Of a DNA stretch of 64,000 nucleotides, positions 35,007 through 43,808 are shown piece after piece. Within the stretch, counting starts at the first letter, position 1. Every line of letters begins with the position of its first letter. The notes under the pieces are model-generated. The model saw only the letters and a program-made list of their open reading frames with translations. It did not search any database and was not told where the DNA came from. This stretch comes from Serratia grimesii NBRC 13537. Lineage in GTDB: Bacteria; Pseudomonadota; Gammaproteobacteria; Enterobacterales; Enterobacteriaceae. Position numbers and translations under genes: made by a program. The stretch is from positions 530,909 to 594,908 of the forward strand of contig NZ_BCTT01000006.1 in NCBI RefSeq assembly GCF_001590905.1, read 5' to 3'.

Positions 35007-35810
35007 CTAGTGTACGAGACTGGTTTTGGCGTTTTGTGTTTTCAACAACCAATCCAGCAAGATGCGATTAAAGTTATCTGCGTCGGTCACGCTCATGGCG
35101 TGGCCGCCGTACGCCATCTCTGCCAGTTCACCGTTTGGCAGACTTGCTGCCAGCTGATGCGAACAGTGATAGGGCACCAAGAGATCGTCGCGGGAACACA
35201 GTGCCAATGTCGGAGTGGTGATGTCTGCCAAATATGGCCTGAAATCAGTATTCATCAGGGCATTCAGGCGGCGCAGCAGGTTTTCCGTTCCCTGAAAATG
35301 CGCAGTCTGATGCCGTAACTCGTCATCCAGCAGAACGTCGTGCTGTGACAGCCAGTCGGCGGGGAACAGGAACAGAGGTTGGGCACGTATGTAGGCTTCC
35401 ACGCCGCTGTTGAGGAGCAGATCCTGGCGTACGTTGAAGCAGCGTCGGGTCTGGCTGTCCAGTGTCGTCCAGCCGTTGACCACCACCAGTTTGCCAACCA
35501 GCTGCGGATGGGTAAGTGCTAATTGCAGGCCAATCATGCCGCCAAGCGCGTGGCCGACGAAATAACAACGTTCAATATTGAGACTGCGCAGCAACTGTGC
35601 CACTTCATCCGCCATATCGGCCATGCTGTAACCCTCCGGCACCCTCCCTTTACTGCTGGCGGTACCGAAATGGTCGTAAACCACCACCTGGAAATGCTGG
35701 CTCAGCGCTTCAATCTGCGGTTGCCAGAAGCTGCCTGCACCACCCAGTCCAGCGGAAAGGACCAGTGTTGGAGCCAGTGGCGTGTCTTTTCCTAAAATCT
35801 CAAAGTACAT
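35007..35810 (-). CDS. rutD: Aminoacrylate hydrolase RutD
   Basis: RutD (267 residues) is the alpha/beta hydrolase-fold enzyme that speeds breakdown of aminoacrylate or carbamate in uracil catabolism. The nucleophile-elbow position reads VGHALGGM, with Ala in place of the usual Ser, as in E. coli RutD (VGHALGAL). This agrees with a protein that does not use a classic serine mechanism. LSAGLGGAGSFWQPQ near the N-terminus and AYGGHAMSVTDADNFNRILLDWL at the end hold the oxyanion and His regions. GAGG is 7 bases before the ATG; rutC lies 24 bp upstream. Confidence 0.94.
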   Translation of the reverse strand: MYFEILGKDTPLAPTLVLSAGLGGAGSFWQPQIEALSQHFQVVVYDHFGTASSKGRVPEGYSMADMADEVAQLLRSLNIERCYFVGHALGGMIGLQLALTHPQLVGKLVVVNGWTTLDSQTRRCFNVRQDLLLNSGVEAYIRAQPLFLFPADWLSQHDVLLDDELRHQTAHFQGTENLLRRLNALMNTDFRPYLADITTPTLALCSRDDLLVPYHCSHQLAASLPNGELAEMAYGGHAMSVTDADNFNRILLDWLLKTQNAKTSLVH

Positions 35811-35834
35811 GCTCGATCCTCTACGGATGTTGGC

Positions 35835-36221
35835 TCAGCGACCGATATGGGCGACGGTGGCGATTTCGATCAGTGCGTCCGGTTTCACTAATCCGCATTG
35901 AATGCAGTAGCGAGCCGGTTTATCGCCTGGGAAGTACTCGGCATACACTTGATTGACGGCAGCATAGTTTTGCCAGTCGGTGAGGAATATCGCGTTAAAG
36001 GTTACGTCATCCATATTGCCGCCGGCGGTTTCAATCACGCTCTTGATGGTTTCCAGCACGTGTCGGGTTTGTGCTGCGGCATCACCGACATGCACCACGT
36101 TATTGTCTTTATCGAATGCCAGCGTACCCGAGACATAAACCACGCCGTCGGCCAATGTACCGGGGACAAATGGTGCAAGCGGTTTACCGGTACCCGGTGG
36201 TGTAATTATTGTTTTTGGCAT
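35835..36221 (-). CDS. rutC: 3-aminoacrylate deaminase RutC
   Basis: RutC (128 residues, same as E. coli) is a YjgF/YER057c/UK114 (RidA) family trimer that hydrolyses aminoacrylate to malonic semialdehyde. The [35 protein letters not shown]-terminus and the conserved [26 protein letters not shown]-terminus, with the active-site arginine, are visible. AGGAG lies 7 bases before the ATG; fifteen extra upstream codons are rejected. It lies 48 bp after rutB. Confidence 0.96.
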   Translation of the reverse strand: MPKTIITPPGTGKPLAPFVPGTLADGVVYVSGTLAFDKDNNVVHVGDAAAQTRHVLETIKSVIETAGGNMDDVTFNAIFLTDWQNYAAVNQVYAEYFPGDKPARYCIQCGLVKPDALIEIATVAHIGR

Positions 36222-36269
36222 CGTTGTGCTCCTGGTGAATGATTTTGTTCGCCTTAGGGCAGGCAAAAC

Positions 36270-37016
36270 TCATGCCGTTTGGCTGAGTGGGGTGGAAAGT
36301 GCATCACAGAAGCTGTCGACGTCCGATACCCAACCAAAGAAGGTCTCGATGTTGTACAGCGCAGCTTGCTGAGCAAAGAGCGGCCCGGCTTGGTGCGTGG
36401 CGTCGGCGAGCACAATGCCGAAGTACTCGAGAAAAAAGCCGTCGCGCAGCGTAGATTCGACACAGACGTTAGTGGCGATGCCGGTAAACACCAGATGATG
36501 AATGCCATAAGAGCGCAGCAGGCTGTCGAGCTGTGTATTGAAGAAGCCGCTGTAACGTGGTTTCGGGATCACAATATCGCCCGGCTGTGGTTGCAATTCG
36601 TCAACCAGATCGTAATCCCAGTCGCCCTTGGCCAGCAGTTTACCCATGAGTTCTGGGTGTTTGCGCATGGTCTTCAGCGCGTTGGATTTATGCCAGTTTG
36701 GCGATCCTTGGCCGCCAGCTTCGACGTACTGGTTGTCCCAGCCGTTTTGGAAGAAGATCACTTTAACGCCAGCCGCGCGTGCGGTACTGATGGCACGTTT
36801 AATGTTAGCGATCACTGGAGCGGTGGCGGAAACATCAAAACCGGCAAGGTCCAGATAACCGCCTTGCGAAGCGTAGGCATTTTGCATATCGACCACGATC
36901 AATGCAGTTTCCTGCGGTGCAAAAGCGATGGCCTCCGGGCGGGCGGGCAGGGTTACTGTGCTTCCAACCAACGGTGACTGACGGCGTACTACGGGTTGGC
37001 TCTCGACAATTTTCAT
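36270..37016 (-). CDS. rutB: Ureidoacrylate amidohydrolase RutB
   Basis: RutB (about 248 residues) hydrolyses ureidoacrylate peracid or ureidoacrylate to aminoacrylate, carbamate and CO2. It has the isochorismatase-hydrolase fold: Asp in VVDMQNAY, Lys in KPRYSGFF and the catalytic Cys in [12 protein letters not shown]. Two adjacent ATG codons exist. I use the second (MKIVESQP), where GAGG is 7 bases away; the other begins three bases earlier and overlaps the rutA stop. Both imply tight coupling with rutA. An N-terminal extension of about 18 residues relative to E. coli RutB is present. Confidence 0.94.
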   Translation of the reverse strand: MKIVESQPVVRRQSPLVGSTVTLPARPEAIAFAPQETALIVVDMQNAYASQGGYLDLAGFDVSATAPVIANIKRAISTARAAGVKVIFFQNGWDNQYVEAGGQGSPNWHKSNALKTMRKHPELMGKLLAKGDWDYDLVDELQPQPGDIVIPKPRYSGFFNTQLDSLLRSYGIHHLVFTGIATNVCVESTLRDGFFLEYFGIVLADATHQAGPLFAQQAALYNIETFFGWVSDVDSFCDALSTPLSQTA

Positions 37017-38116
37017 CATGCCACCTCGCGGTTTGTAGCGGTCTGCGGGCAAACGTCGGCGCGGCTTTTCATCAGAGGCTGGATACGCTCACCGAAGTCT
37101 TCCACCCCTTTGACGAAGTCATCAAAGGTCAGCAGCACGCCTTCGGTACCGGGCACAGTGGCGATGTCATCCATCATGCGTGCCACGTTGGCGTAGGAAC
37201 CTACCAGCGTACCCATATTGATGTTAACGGCAGAGGTTGGGTCTGCCATCTGACGCACGTTAGTGTCGGCACCGGATTTGGTGTCCTTGCCGCTTTGCTC
37301 GGTTAGCCAGGCCAGCGCCTCGGTATCGGCCCCGGCTTTATAGCTTTCCCATTTGGTGCGGGCGGCCTCGTCGGTTTCATCGGCAATAATCATAAACAAC
37401 ACATAGCAGGCCACACTGCGACCTTCGCTGTCGGCGGCACTTTTCAAGCGTGCCGCGGTTGGTGCAAAGGCGGTTGGCGTGTTGACGCCTTTGCCAAAGC
37501 AGAAGTTGTAATCGGCATATTTAGCCGAGAAGGCCATGCCCGCGTCGCTTTGTCCGGCGCAGATCACCTTGATGTCCGCCTGTGGTTGGGGGCTAACGCG
37601 GCAGTCGTCCATCTGAAAGAACTCGCCTTTGAAGTCGGATTTGCCCGTGCCCCACAGATCGCGCAGTACATTGACGTATTCCGCCAGATAGTCGTAGCGA
37701 CGCCCAAAGTAATCGTCACCCGGCCACATGCCCATTTGCTCGTATTCCGGTTTTTGCCAACCGGTCACCACATTCAGGCCAAAGCGCCCGTTGGAGATTG
37801 AATCAATGGTGGAGGCCATGCGAGCGACAATCGCTGGTGGCATGGTCAACGTGGCCGCCGTGGCGTAAATCTTGATGCGTGAGGTGACGGCAGCCAGCCC
37901 GGCCATCAGGGTGAAGGATTCCATGTTGTGATCCCAGAACTCGGTTTTACCGCCGAAGCCGCGCAATTTTATCATCGACAAAGCGAAATCGAAGTTGTAG
38001 TGCTCGGCCTTCTGCACGATGGTTTTGTTGAGTTCAAACGTAGGTTTGTACTGTGGTGCATTACTGGATATCAGCCAGCCGTTGTTACCGATGGGAATAA
38101 ATACGCCAATTTTCAT
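37016..38116 (-). CDS. rutA: Pyrimidine monooxygenase RutA
   Basis: RutA (366 residues) opens the pyrimidine ring of uracil or thymine with O2 and reduced FMN, the first step of the Rut pathway. It is a luciferase-like TIM-barrel monooxygenase: [60 protein letters not shown] and [47 protein letters not shown] match E. coli RutA throughout. GAGG is 7 bases before the ATG. First gene of the operon; the RutR box lies about 175 bp upstream. Confidence 0.97.
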   Translation of the reverse strand: MKIGVFIPIGNNGWLISSNAPQYKPTFELNKTIVQKAEHYNFDFALSMIKLRGFGGKTEFWDHNMESFTLMAGLAAVTSRIKIYATAATLTMPPAIVARMASTIDSISNGRFGLNVVTGWQKPEYEQMGMWPGDDYFGRRYDYLAEYVNVLRDLWGTGKSDFKGEFFQMDDCRVSPQPQADIKVICAGQSDAGMAFSAKYADYNFCFGKGVNTPTAFAPTAARLKSAADSEGRSVACYVLFMIIADETDEAARTKWESYKAGADTEALAWLTEQSGKDTKSGADTNVRQMADPTSAVNINMGTLVGSYANVARMMDDIATVPGTEGVLLTFDDFVKGVEDFGERIQPLMKSRADVCPQTATNREVA

Positions 38117-38289
38117 TTGAACACCTCGGGTCTGCGAATAGAGCGGTACACACGTTGCCTGAATATGTTCTGTTGGCAGCGTGGGATACGGCGGTTATTG
38201 CAAACGCAGTGCCAGTTTTAAAAATGACTTGATTATCAATTGATTGTTTTTAAGGCGTGATGGTTTGGTTGAGCAAACGGTCTAAAACA

Positions 38290-38301
38290 GACCATTTGGT
38301 C
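38290..38301. promoter_or_regulatory. RutR operator
   Basis: GACCATTTGGTC is a perfect palindrome of the TTGACCA-N2-TGGTCAA type recognised by RutR. It lies between divergent rutA and rutR and predicts repression relieved by uracil or thymine. Confidence 0.85.
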
Positions 38302-38439
38302 AAAAATAGCTGCACAAAAAACAGGCGTCGCTGCGCATTAAAGGTGCAAAGAATCACTCGGAAGGGGTAGGCAAAAGCGTGGGTTTCACCTGACGGCTTT
38401 GTTATGCTTGCTCGAATTATGTTGCGCCAAGGAGCCGCA

Positions 38440-39078
38440 GTGAAGCCACAAGCCGTTAAACCCCCCACACGCCGCTCGCGTGCGGTGGCCGCAAAACGCA
38501 GCACCATCATGGACGCGGCGCTGGAGTTTTTCTCGCTGTACGGTATTCATGGCACTAGCCTGGAGCAGGTGGCGGAACGCGCCGACGTCTCCAAAACCAA
38601 TCTGCTGTATTACTTCCCTTCCAAAGAAGAGCTCTATGTTGCGGTGTTGAAAGGTATTCTCGAGGTGTGGCTGGCGCCGTTAAAGGCGCTACGTGCCGAT
38701 CAGGAACCTTTGCAGGCTATTCGTGAATATATCCGATTGAAACTTGAGGTCTCTCGCCATCATCCGCAGGCTTCACGGCTTTTTTGTCTGGAGATGATCC
38801 AAGGCGCACCGCTGCTAAAACAGGAACTGCAAGGTGGGCTGAAGGCGCTGGTGGACGAAAAGTCTGCCATGATTGAGCGCTGGATTGCCGAAGGCCATAT
38901 CGCAGCGGTAGAGCCGCACCATCTGATTTTCATGCTGTGGGCGACCACCCAACACTATGCCGATTTTTGGGTGCAGGTAGAAGCTGTGACCGGTAAGACC
39001 TTAGAGGATGAGGCATTTTTTCAGCAGACGGTGGAAAACGTGCAGAGAGTGATTATCGATGGGATCCGGCCGCGTTAG
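38440..39078 (+). CDS. rutR: Pyrimidine-responsive repressor RutR
   Basis: RutR (212 residues, as in E. coli) is a TetR-family repressor whose ligands are uracil and thymine. The HTH (about 17-63, RSTIMDAALEFFSLYGIHGTSLEQVAERADVSKTNLLYYFPSKEELYVAVLK) and the C-terminal ligand domain (HHLIFMLWATTQHYADFWVQVEAVTGKTL) are conserved. GTG is the start; AAGGAG lies 6 bases before it and it restores the family length. Divergent from the rut operon. In E. coli it also controls carAB and nitrogen genes. Confidence 0.96.
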   Translation: MKPQAVKPPTRRSRAVAAKRSTIMDAALEFFSLYGIHGTSLEQVAERADVSKTNLLYYFPSKEELYVAVLKGILEVWLAPLKALRADQEPLQAIREYIRLKLEVSRHHPQASRLFCLEMIQGAPLLKQELQGGLKALVDEKSAMIERWIAEGHIAAVEPHHLIFMLWATTQHYADFWVQVEAVTGKTLEDEAFFQQTVENVQRVIIDGIRPR

Positions 39079-39129
39079 GCACCGGCAGAGAGGAATCAGG
39101 GGGACAGTGAACTATCCCCCTGAAGAGCG

Positions 39130-40530
39130 TTAAGATACTTTCTTCTTGCGCAGGAACACGTAGGACAGACCGAGCACCACAAACCACAGCGGCGTGACGA
39201 TAAGCGCCTGACGGGTGTCATCACGCAGTGTCAGTAGTACCAGTACAAAGGCAAAGAACGCCATACATACCCAGCACATCAGTTTGCCGGCCGGCATCTT
39301 GTAGATCGATTTCTGGTGCAGCGCCGGGCGTTGCTTACGATAAACCAGATACGAACACAGAATGATGGTCCATACGAACATAAACAGGATTGCCGAAACG
39401 GTGGTGACCAGCGTGAATACCGTCATGACGTTCGGGATCAGGTAAATCAGCACCACGCCACCCAGCAGGCAGATACACGAGAAGGTCAGGCCGTTAGCCG
39501 GTACTGCTCTTTTGGACAAGTTAGCGAACGACTTCGGTGCATCGCCTTCCTGTGCCAGACCAAACAACATACGGCTGGTGGAGAACACCCCACTGTTGGC
39601 GGAAGAGGCCGCGGAGGTCAGCACCACAAAGTTGATCACGCTGGCTGCTGCAGGCAGACCAATCAGCACGAACAGTTCTACGAACGGGCTCTTGTCGGCA
39701 ACCACTGAACTCCATGGTGTGACCGACATAATCACGATCAGAGCGAATACGTAGAACATGATGATACGGATTGGAATTGAGTTGATGGCGCGTGGAAGCA
39801 CTTTTTCAGGATCTTTGGTTTCAGCTGCGGTAGTACCCACCAGTTCAATGCCGACAAAGGCGAACACTGCAATCTGGAAACCGGCGAAGAAGCCGCTGAT
39901 GCCTTTCGGGAACATACCGCCGTCATTCCACAGGTGTGAGAACGATGCGACGGTACCGGTAGGCGACTGGAATTGCATAGCGATCATTACCAGCCCGGCT
40001 ACGATCAGCCCAACAATGGCGACGATTTTGATCATCGCGAACCAGAATTCCATCTCACCAAACATCTTCACCGTTGCCAGATTCAGGCCCAGCAACAACA
40101 AGATACACAGTAACGAGGCGATCCACTGTGACAGTCCGGGAAACCAGAATTGCGCGTAGGCGGTAATCGCCACTACGTCGGCGATACCAGTGACGACCCA
40201 ACAGAACCAGTAGGTCCAACCGGTGAAGAAGCCAGCCCAAGGGCCAAGCAAGTCGGCAGCGAAATCACTGAAGGACTTGTATTCAAGATTGGAGAGCAAC
40301 AGCTCGCCCATGGCTCGCATCACGAAGAACAGCATAAAGCCGATAATCATGTACACGAAGATGATGGAAGGCCCGGCCAGACTGATGGTTTTGCCGGAGC
40401 CCATAAACAGACCGGTACCGATAGCGCCACCAATGGCAATCAGTTGAATATGTCGGTTGGTTAGGTTTCGCCGTAGATGATCTTCTGATTCTGGCGATGC
40501 CTCTGCGGCTATTTTAGATTGATCTACCAT
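39130..40530 (-). CDS. cycA: D-serine/D-alanine/glycine transporter CycA
   Basis: A 466-residue APC-family proton symporter for glycine, D-alanine, D-serine, L-alanine and D-cycloserine. Twelve membrane helices. LRRNLTNRHIQLIAIGGAIGTGLFMGSGKTISLAGPS and VLTSAASSANSGVFSTSRMLFGLAQEG are nearly the same as in E. coli CycA. The start at MVDQSKIAAE is supported by AGGA upstream and by homology; nine earlier codons are rejected. In E. coli cycA is elsewhere on the map, so its place beside rutR is lineage-specific. The 350-bp upstream region would hold its promoter. Confidence 0.93.
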   Translation of the reverse strand: MVDQSKIAAEASPESEDHLRRNLTNRHIQLIAIGGAIGTGLFMGSGKTISLAGPSIIFVYMIIGFMLFFVMRAMGELLLSNLEYKSFSDFAADLLGPWAGFFTGWTYWFCWVVTGIADVVAITAYAQFWFPGLSQWIASLLCILLLLGLNLATVKMFGEMEFWFAMIKIVAIVGLIVAGLVMIAMQFQSPTGTVASFSHLWNDGGMFPKGISGFFAGFQIAVFAFVGIELVGTTAAETKDPEKVLPRAINSIPIRIIMFYVFALIVIMSVTPWSSVVADKSPFVELFVLIGLPAAASVINFVVLTSAASSANSGVFSTSRMLFGLAQEGDAPKSFANLSKRAVPANGLTFSCICLLGGVVLIYLIPNVMTVFTLVTTVSAILFMFVWTIILCSYLVYRKQRPALHQKSIYKMPAGKLMCWVCMAFFAFVLVLLTLRDDTRQALIVTPLWFVVLGLSYVFLRKKKVS

Positions 40531-40840
40531 CTGATGATGTCCTGTTTTACCTGTCATGAGTGAAATAGCGAGCTCTGAAGTGGCTCTTTTTTATACGATT
40601 ATCCGGTTTTCCCGGCTTTAGTAAGGTAGTGCAATAACGCCACCTTTGTGCAACATGTTTACAACATTTATGCGAGGGATAAAAGTCGATTGTTCTTTAC
40701 ACTGCGGAGGCAAATCGGACGTCTTGGGGGCGGAAGAGTACTCTGGCTCGTAGCAGATTAATAGCCCTAATGTGACTTATCTCATTGATAAAACAAGAGG
40801 TTAAAAATATCGCATGAAAAAAACTAATGAGTGTAAGCGT
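40531..40840. other. Intergenic region upstream of cycA
   Basis: About 310 bp without a gene, AT-rich; it must hold the cycA promoter and leader. I did not identify a specific operator, small RNA or terminator with confidence. Confidence 0.5.
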
Positions 40841-40869
40841 TTGACATTCGAAGTGGGGAGGCGAATAAT
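40841..40869 (+). promoter_or_regulatory. Promoter of the tRNA-Lys gene
   Basis: A perfect -35 TTGACA and AATAAT at -10 with 17-bp spacing end 10 bp before the tRNA, typical of a strong stable-RNA promoter. Confidence 0.85.
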
Positions 40870-40879
40870 TTAACCCGTT

Positions 40880-40955
<76 letters not shown>

Positions 40956-40968
40956 ACAAATCATGCAG

Positions 40969-41127
40969 TTAGCGTGTTTTCTTCCTTTCTGATTTTTCTT
41001 TGCGTACCCTAATTGGGACACACTTCTCAAAAATTGCATTAATCCAACGTGAATATTCAGTTAAGTGATCTGGCGCAAGGTGAGCATACCGACGCACCAT
41101 TTCTATGGCCTTCTCACTGCCGATTTC
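40969..41127 (-). pseudogene. Remnant of a tyrosine-type phage integrase
   Basis: The minus strand encodes 52 residues ending at a TAA, including [20 protein letters not shown], the region around the catalytic Tyr (RYAHL) of P4-like or lambda-like integrases. Upstream in frame there is an immediate TAG, so the rest of the gene is lost or damaged. It lies 13 bp after the tRNA-Lys gene, the normal place of an integrase at an attachment site. This is a scar of a former mobile element. Confidence 0.85.
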
Positions 41128-41209
41128 CTACAAAATTGATAATGAAACTTCTTATGAGGTGAGCCTGCTTGTTTGAGTGTTCCGCAAGGGAGGTTTGTTT
41201 GTGTAGGTG

Positions 41210-42034
41210 TTAAACCTTGTCAATCAAGTGAATGTGCTCGCGGCTTTCATGGAATAGTCGTCGACAAAGAATACGATAACAGTCTCGGTCGAATTCATCG
41301 GCCGGAAAACTGAGTTTTTCAGCTTCATGTAGCGATGGCGCAGTACCGAGGTAGAACCAGTTACTGATTATATGGAAGGCTGTGAGTTGGCCTTGCCGTT
41401 CCTCGATAGCGATCCTTCCGGGGAATGGCCAGTGTCGTACCTGGGCCTGCTCCAGGGCACTGAGCAGTCTGGTCTGGTGGGCTTGCGAGGTTTCCTTCCC
41501 GCAGCATACTCCTGCACACTTGCCTAATTGGTGGCGAAAGCAGGGTTGCCCGGGGCGCCCTTTTTCAATATCCAGGTGAGTCAGACAGAGCCGTTCCCGA
41601 TCGGCAATATCGAGCAGAAAGTCGACGGCTGCTGAGCGTCGCAGAAACAGACCGTATAAGTTCGGCGTTCGGGAAAAGTCCAGCGCATCGCTGTAAACGA
41701 TACGCGTCTGGGAGTCCTGTACTTGCAACGCACAAAGTCGGCGAATTTTACGCAGCCGCTTGTTGTAAAGAGGACTTTGCTGTTTAACCATGGATGATTC
41801 AAGCAGTAGCGCACCAATCTCACCCACTGTCTCGATGCAGGTTATACGACGGGTAGCGGCAAGTAATCGCGCTTCACGCGGATTACGCAGGTGAGACTGA
41901 ACACGGCGGCGAATATTGACGCTCTTACCTATGTATAGAGGATGAGCGTCGCTGTCCCCGTGAAAGAAATAGACGCCACAGGTTTGCGGCAGATTGGCGA
42001 CTTCTTCGGTCAGATGTTCAGGGTATTGATACAT
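41210..42034 (-). CDS. cho: UvrC-like excinuclease Cho
   Basis: Cho (274 residues; E. coli 295) makes the 3' incision in nucleotide excision repair at lesions that UvrC cuts poorly. It is the GIY-YIG half of UvrC alone: CGVYFFHGDSDAHPLYIGKSVNIRRRVQSH (about 19-48) holds the two tyrosines and arginines, and LLLESSMVKQQSPLYN holds the catalytic glutamate region. A UvrC-like cysteine-rich stretch (PCFRHQLGKCAGVCC) follows. No helix-hairpin-helix or UvrB-binding domain. In E. coli cho is SOS-controlled, but I could not find a LexA box upstream here. It sits at the tRNA-Lys accessory edge. Confidence 0.9.
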   Translation of the reverse strand: MYQYPEHLTEEVANLPQTCGVYFFHGDSDAHPLYIGKSVNIRRRVQSHLRNPREARLLAATRRITCIETVGEIGALLLESSMVKQQSPLYNKRLRKIRRLCALQVQDSQTRIVYSDALDFSRTPNLYGLFLRRSAAVDFLLDIADRERLCLTHLDIEKGRPGQPCFRHQLGKCAGVCCGKETSQAHQTRLLSALEQAQVRHWPFPGRIAIEERQGQLTAFHIISNWFYLGTAPSLHEAEKLSFPADEFDRDCYRILCRRLFHESREHIHLIDKV

Positions 42035-42365
42035 GGGCTATCAGGGACTCACCGCTTATGCCGACGTGGCGTATCACGCCAATGATAATATTTTCTAATT
42101 ATAAGCCGTATCACCTCCTCAGGTAATGCCAAGAATCGTTCCGAAGTGCATTTGCGTAACGTCGTGGTCGTCATCAAGCATGCTTTTGACCTGATCCACA
42201 TTGATGCCACCAGCGGCAATAAGCTTGGCAGGTTGGGTGTGAATGAAAGTATCTGGTACTTCGCGCACCATACTGGGATGTCTATTTTTGCTTTCAGGCC
42301 AATGCTTTATCTCGTAATTGAGATTTGTTATCATTTGTGCGGATTTTACCTATAAGGATATAGAC
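42035..42365. other. Spacer between cho and a lipoprotein gene
   Basis: 331 bp. A 71-codon minus-strand frame (42119-42334) contains PAKLIAAGGINVDQVKSMLDD, which looks protein-like but matches nothing I recognise and has no clear ribosome-binding site. It is not called as a gene; it could be a fragment of an older element. Confidence 0.4.
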
Positions 42366-42566
42366 ATGCGTAAATTGCTAATAGTTGCTCTGGGCGTGGT
42401 TGTGCTGTCAGGATGCGCGGACCAAAAAGATGATTATGAGTTGCATAGCAAGACATCTACAGACCCATCGGGCGGTAAAGAGTGGAAAGAGTTTGTCGCA
42501 CCTCTTTCAGTCAAAACACAATCGCCGGGTGAGCGGGAAATGAAGCGCGCTATCCGCCAGAACTGA
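42366..42566 (+). CDS. Small lipoprotein, unrecognised
   Basis: A 66-residue precursor with a type II signal peptide: MRKLLIVALGVVVLSGC, with the lipobox LSGC and the lipidated cysteine at residue 17. The mature part is short, polar and charged (ADQKDDYELHSK... GEREMKRAIRQN). AAGGA precedes the ATG at a good distance; a longer upstream frame is rejected. It is the first of two lipoprotein genes in the same direction (gap about 140 bp), in the accessory segment after cho. Function unknown. Confidence 0.78.
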   Translation: MRKLLIVALGVVVLSGCADQKDDYELHSKTSTDPSGGKEWKEFVAPLSVKTQSPGEREMKRAIRQN

Positions 42567-42704
42567 ATGAGAATAGGCCCACCTGAGTGGGCTTTTGCAG
42601 TTTAACGAGGTAATTATAAGGTAACAGTAAGTGGGGTGGCATTGTCTGCTCTACCTGGGTCTGTATATGGCCAGCCCACAGGCTGTTTTAAAAGGAAGGG
42701 AATC

Positions 42705-43148
42705 GTGAGGAAAGTTAATTTAGGGTTTGGCGTTAGCGTACCGACATTATTGCTTGTGATTGCCACGCTGCTGTTAGCAGGGTGCTCTAAGCCCCGTTCT
42801 ACGATTAAACCAGGGGCATCTGAAGACGGTGTAGATGCGCTTTTTGCTGGCCGGGAAGGTAAAACTACGCCAGCATCTGGGGATGAGGTCAATACGTACA
42901 TCGCGCAGGTAAGAGCGGCTATTCAAAGCCATTTTCAAAATGTCGATGCCTACGCCGGTAAGGAATGCTCGTTGAGAATTAAACTGGCTCCAAATGGCAT
43001 GCTTATAGATGTCAAAGCCGAAGGTGGTGACCCTGTTCTTTGCCACGCAGCCATAGTGGCAATCGCAAATGCCAGCTTTCCCAAACCGCCCTCACCAGCT
43101 GTTTATCGTGTCGTTAAAAATGCCGCGCTGGAATTTCGTCCACAATAA
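42705..43148 (+). CDS. Free-standing TolA domain III lipoprotein
   Basis: A 147-residue precursor beginning at GTG, with GGAAGGG just upstream. A lipoprotein signal peptide ends at LLLAGC (Cys27). After a short linker, residues about 60-147 are a close match to TolA domain III of E. coli: a YIAQVRAAIQSHF helix, YAGKECSLRIKLAPNGMLIDVKAEGGDPVLCHAAI, then FPKPPSPAVYRVVKNAALEFRP. The two cysteines that form the domain's disulfide (C88, C113) are kept. Ordinary TolA has an inner-membrane anchor and a long helical domain II; both are absent. It lies between another lipoprotein gene and a DedA gene in a segment bearing an integrase scar. Domain III is the receptor for filamentous phage g3p and several colicins, so a decoy or immunity role is a reasonable but unproved idea. 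Confidence 0.88.
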   Translation: MRKVNLGFGVSVPTLLLVIATLLLAGCSKPRSTIKPGASEDGVDALFAGREGKTTPASGDEVNTYIAQVRAAIQSHFQNVDAYAGKECSLRIKLAPNGMLIDVKAEGGDPVLCHAAIVAIANASFPKPPSPAVYRVVKNAALEFRPQ

Positions 43149-43227
43149 CCGGAATGACAACAGGATTGTGATGGCAAGGTGAGTTTCATCTCTTTGCCAT
43201 TTTGGCATCGTTAACCAATAACAGCAC

Positions 43228-43722
43228 TCAAAATAGCTGCCCAACTGACATCAGGGCCACGGACCAAACCCCGGCAGACAACGCACTGGCACAATAGACC
43301 TGCTTGCGTGGCAGAGAGATCATACCGGCGACCAAAGGTACGGTGTAGCGCATCACAGCCAAAAAACGCGATATGAACAAGAGCGGGATCCCGTTTTTTT
43401 GTAGCGCGGATTTCGCGTTGTGCAATGCGCCATGATATCGGGCTGGCACCCAGTTTCCGCTTCCGCGCTTTTGAAGCCATGCACCGCAATGGAAGGATAA
43501 AATGGAGCCGAGCAGGGCCCCCAGAGTAATCGCCGCCCAGACATGCATGTCGGCCAGTACCGGCTTACCGGCGACAATACCCAACATCAGCGTCACTGAC
43601 GCGGGCGGCAGCACTGAAGAAATGAAAATGACCGACTTACCCAACGCAAACAAGAAAATGAGCAGTAACAGGAAGCCGGGCTCCGGGCCATATTTGGCGA
43701 TAATAGCGCTTAATGCCTCCAT
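43228..43722 (-). CDS. Short DedA-family membrane protein
   Basis: A 164-residue inner-membrane protein of the DedA/SNARE-associated (VTT) family. The pattern GKSVIFISSVLPPASVTLMLGIVAG, GALLGSILSFHCGAWLQKRG and RFLAVMRYTVPLVAGMISLPRKQV corresponds to the re-entrant loops and the conserved arginines of DedA proteins. Related full-length members run 200 residues or more, so this is a short form. GGAGGG lies 6 bases before the ATG chosen; 26 earlier codons are rejected. DedA proteins are implicated in undecaprenyl-phosphate or lipid flipping and proton-motive-force homeostasis. Confidence 0.82.
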   Translation of the reverse strand: MEALSAIIAKYGPEPGFLLLLIFLFALGKSVIFISSVLPPASVTLMLGIVAGKPVLADMHVWAAITLGALLGSILSFHCGAWLQKRGSGNWVPARYHGALHNAKSALQKNGIPLLFISRFLAVMRYTVPLVAGMISLPRKQVYCASALSAGVWSVALMSVGQLF

Positions 43723-43808
43723 GGAAGACCCTCCGAAAATGTGCCTGAGGGTCAGTCTCCCATTAACCACTTCAATATAAGCTAAATCGAATGGCTTCAA
43801 TTACGAGA

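Noticed and set aside
42035..42100. Possible LexA box upstream of cho
   Set aside because: E. coli cho is SOS-controlled, but no CTGT-N8-ACAG was found in this upstream region.
42119..42334. 71-codon minus-strand frame with AKLIAAGGINVDQVK
   Set aside because: Looks faintly protein-like but has no family match and no ribosome-binding site; kept only as a remark.
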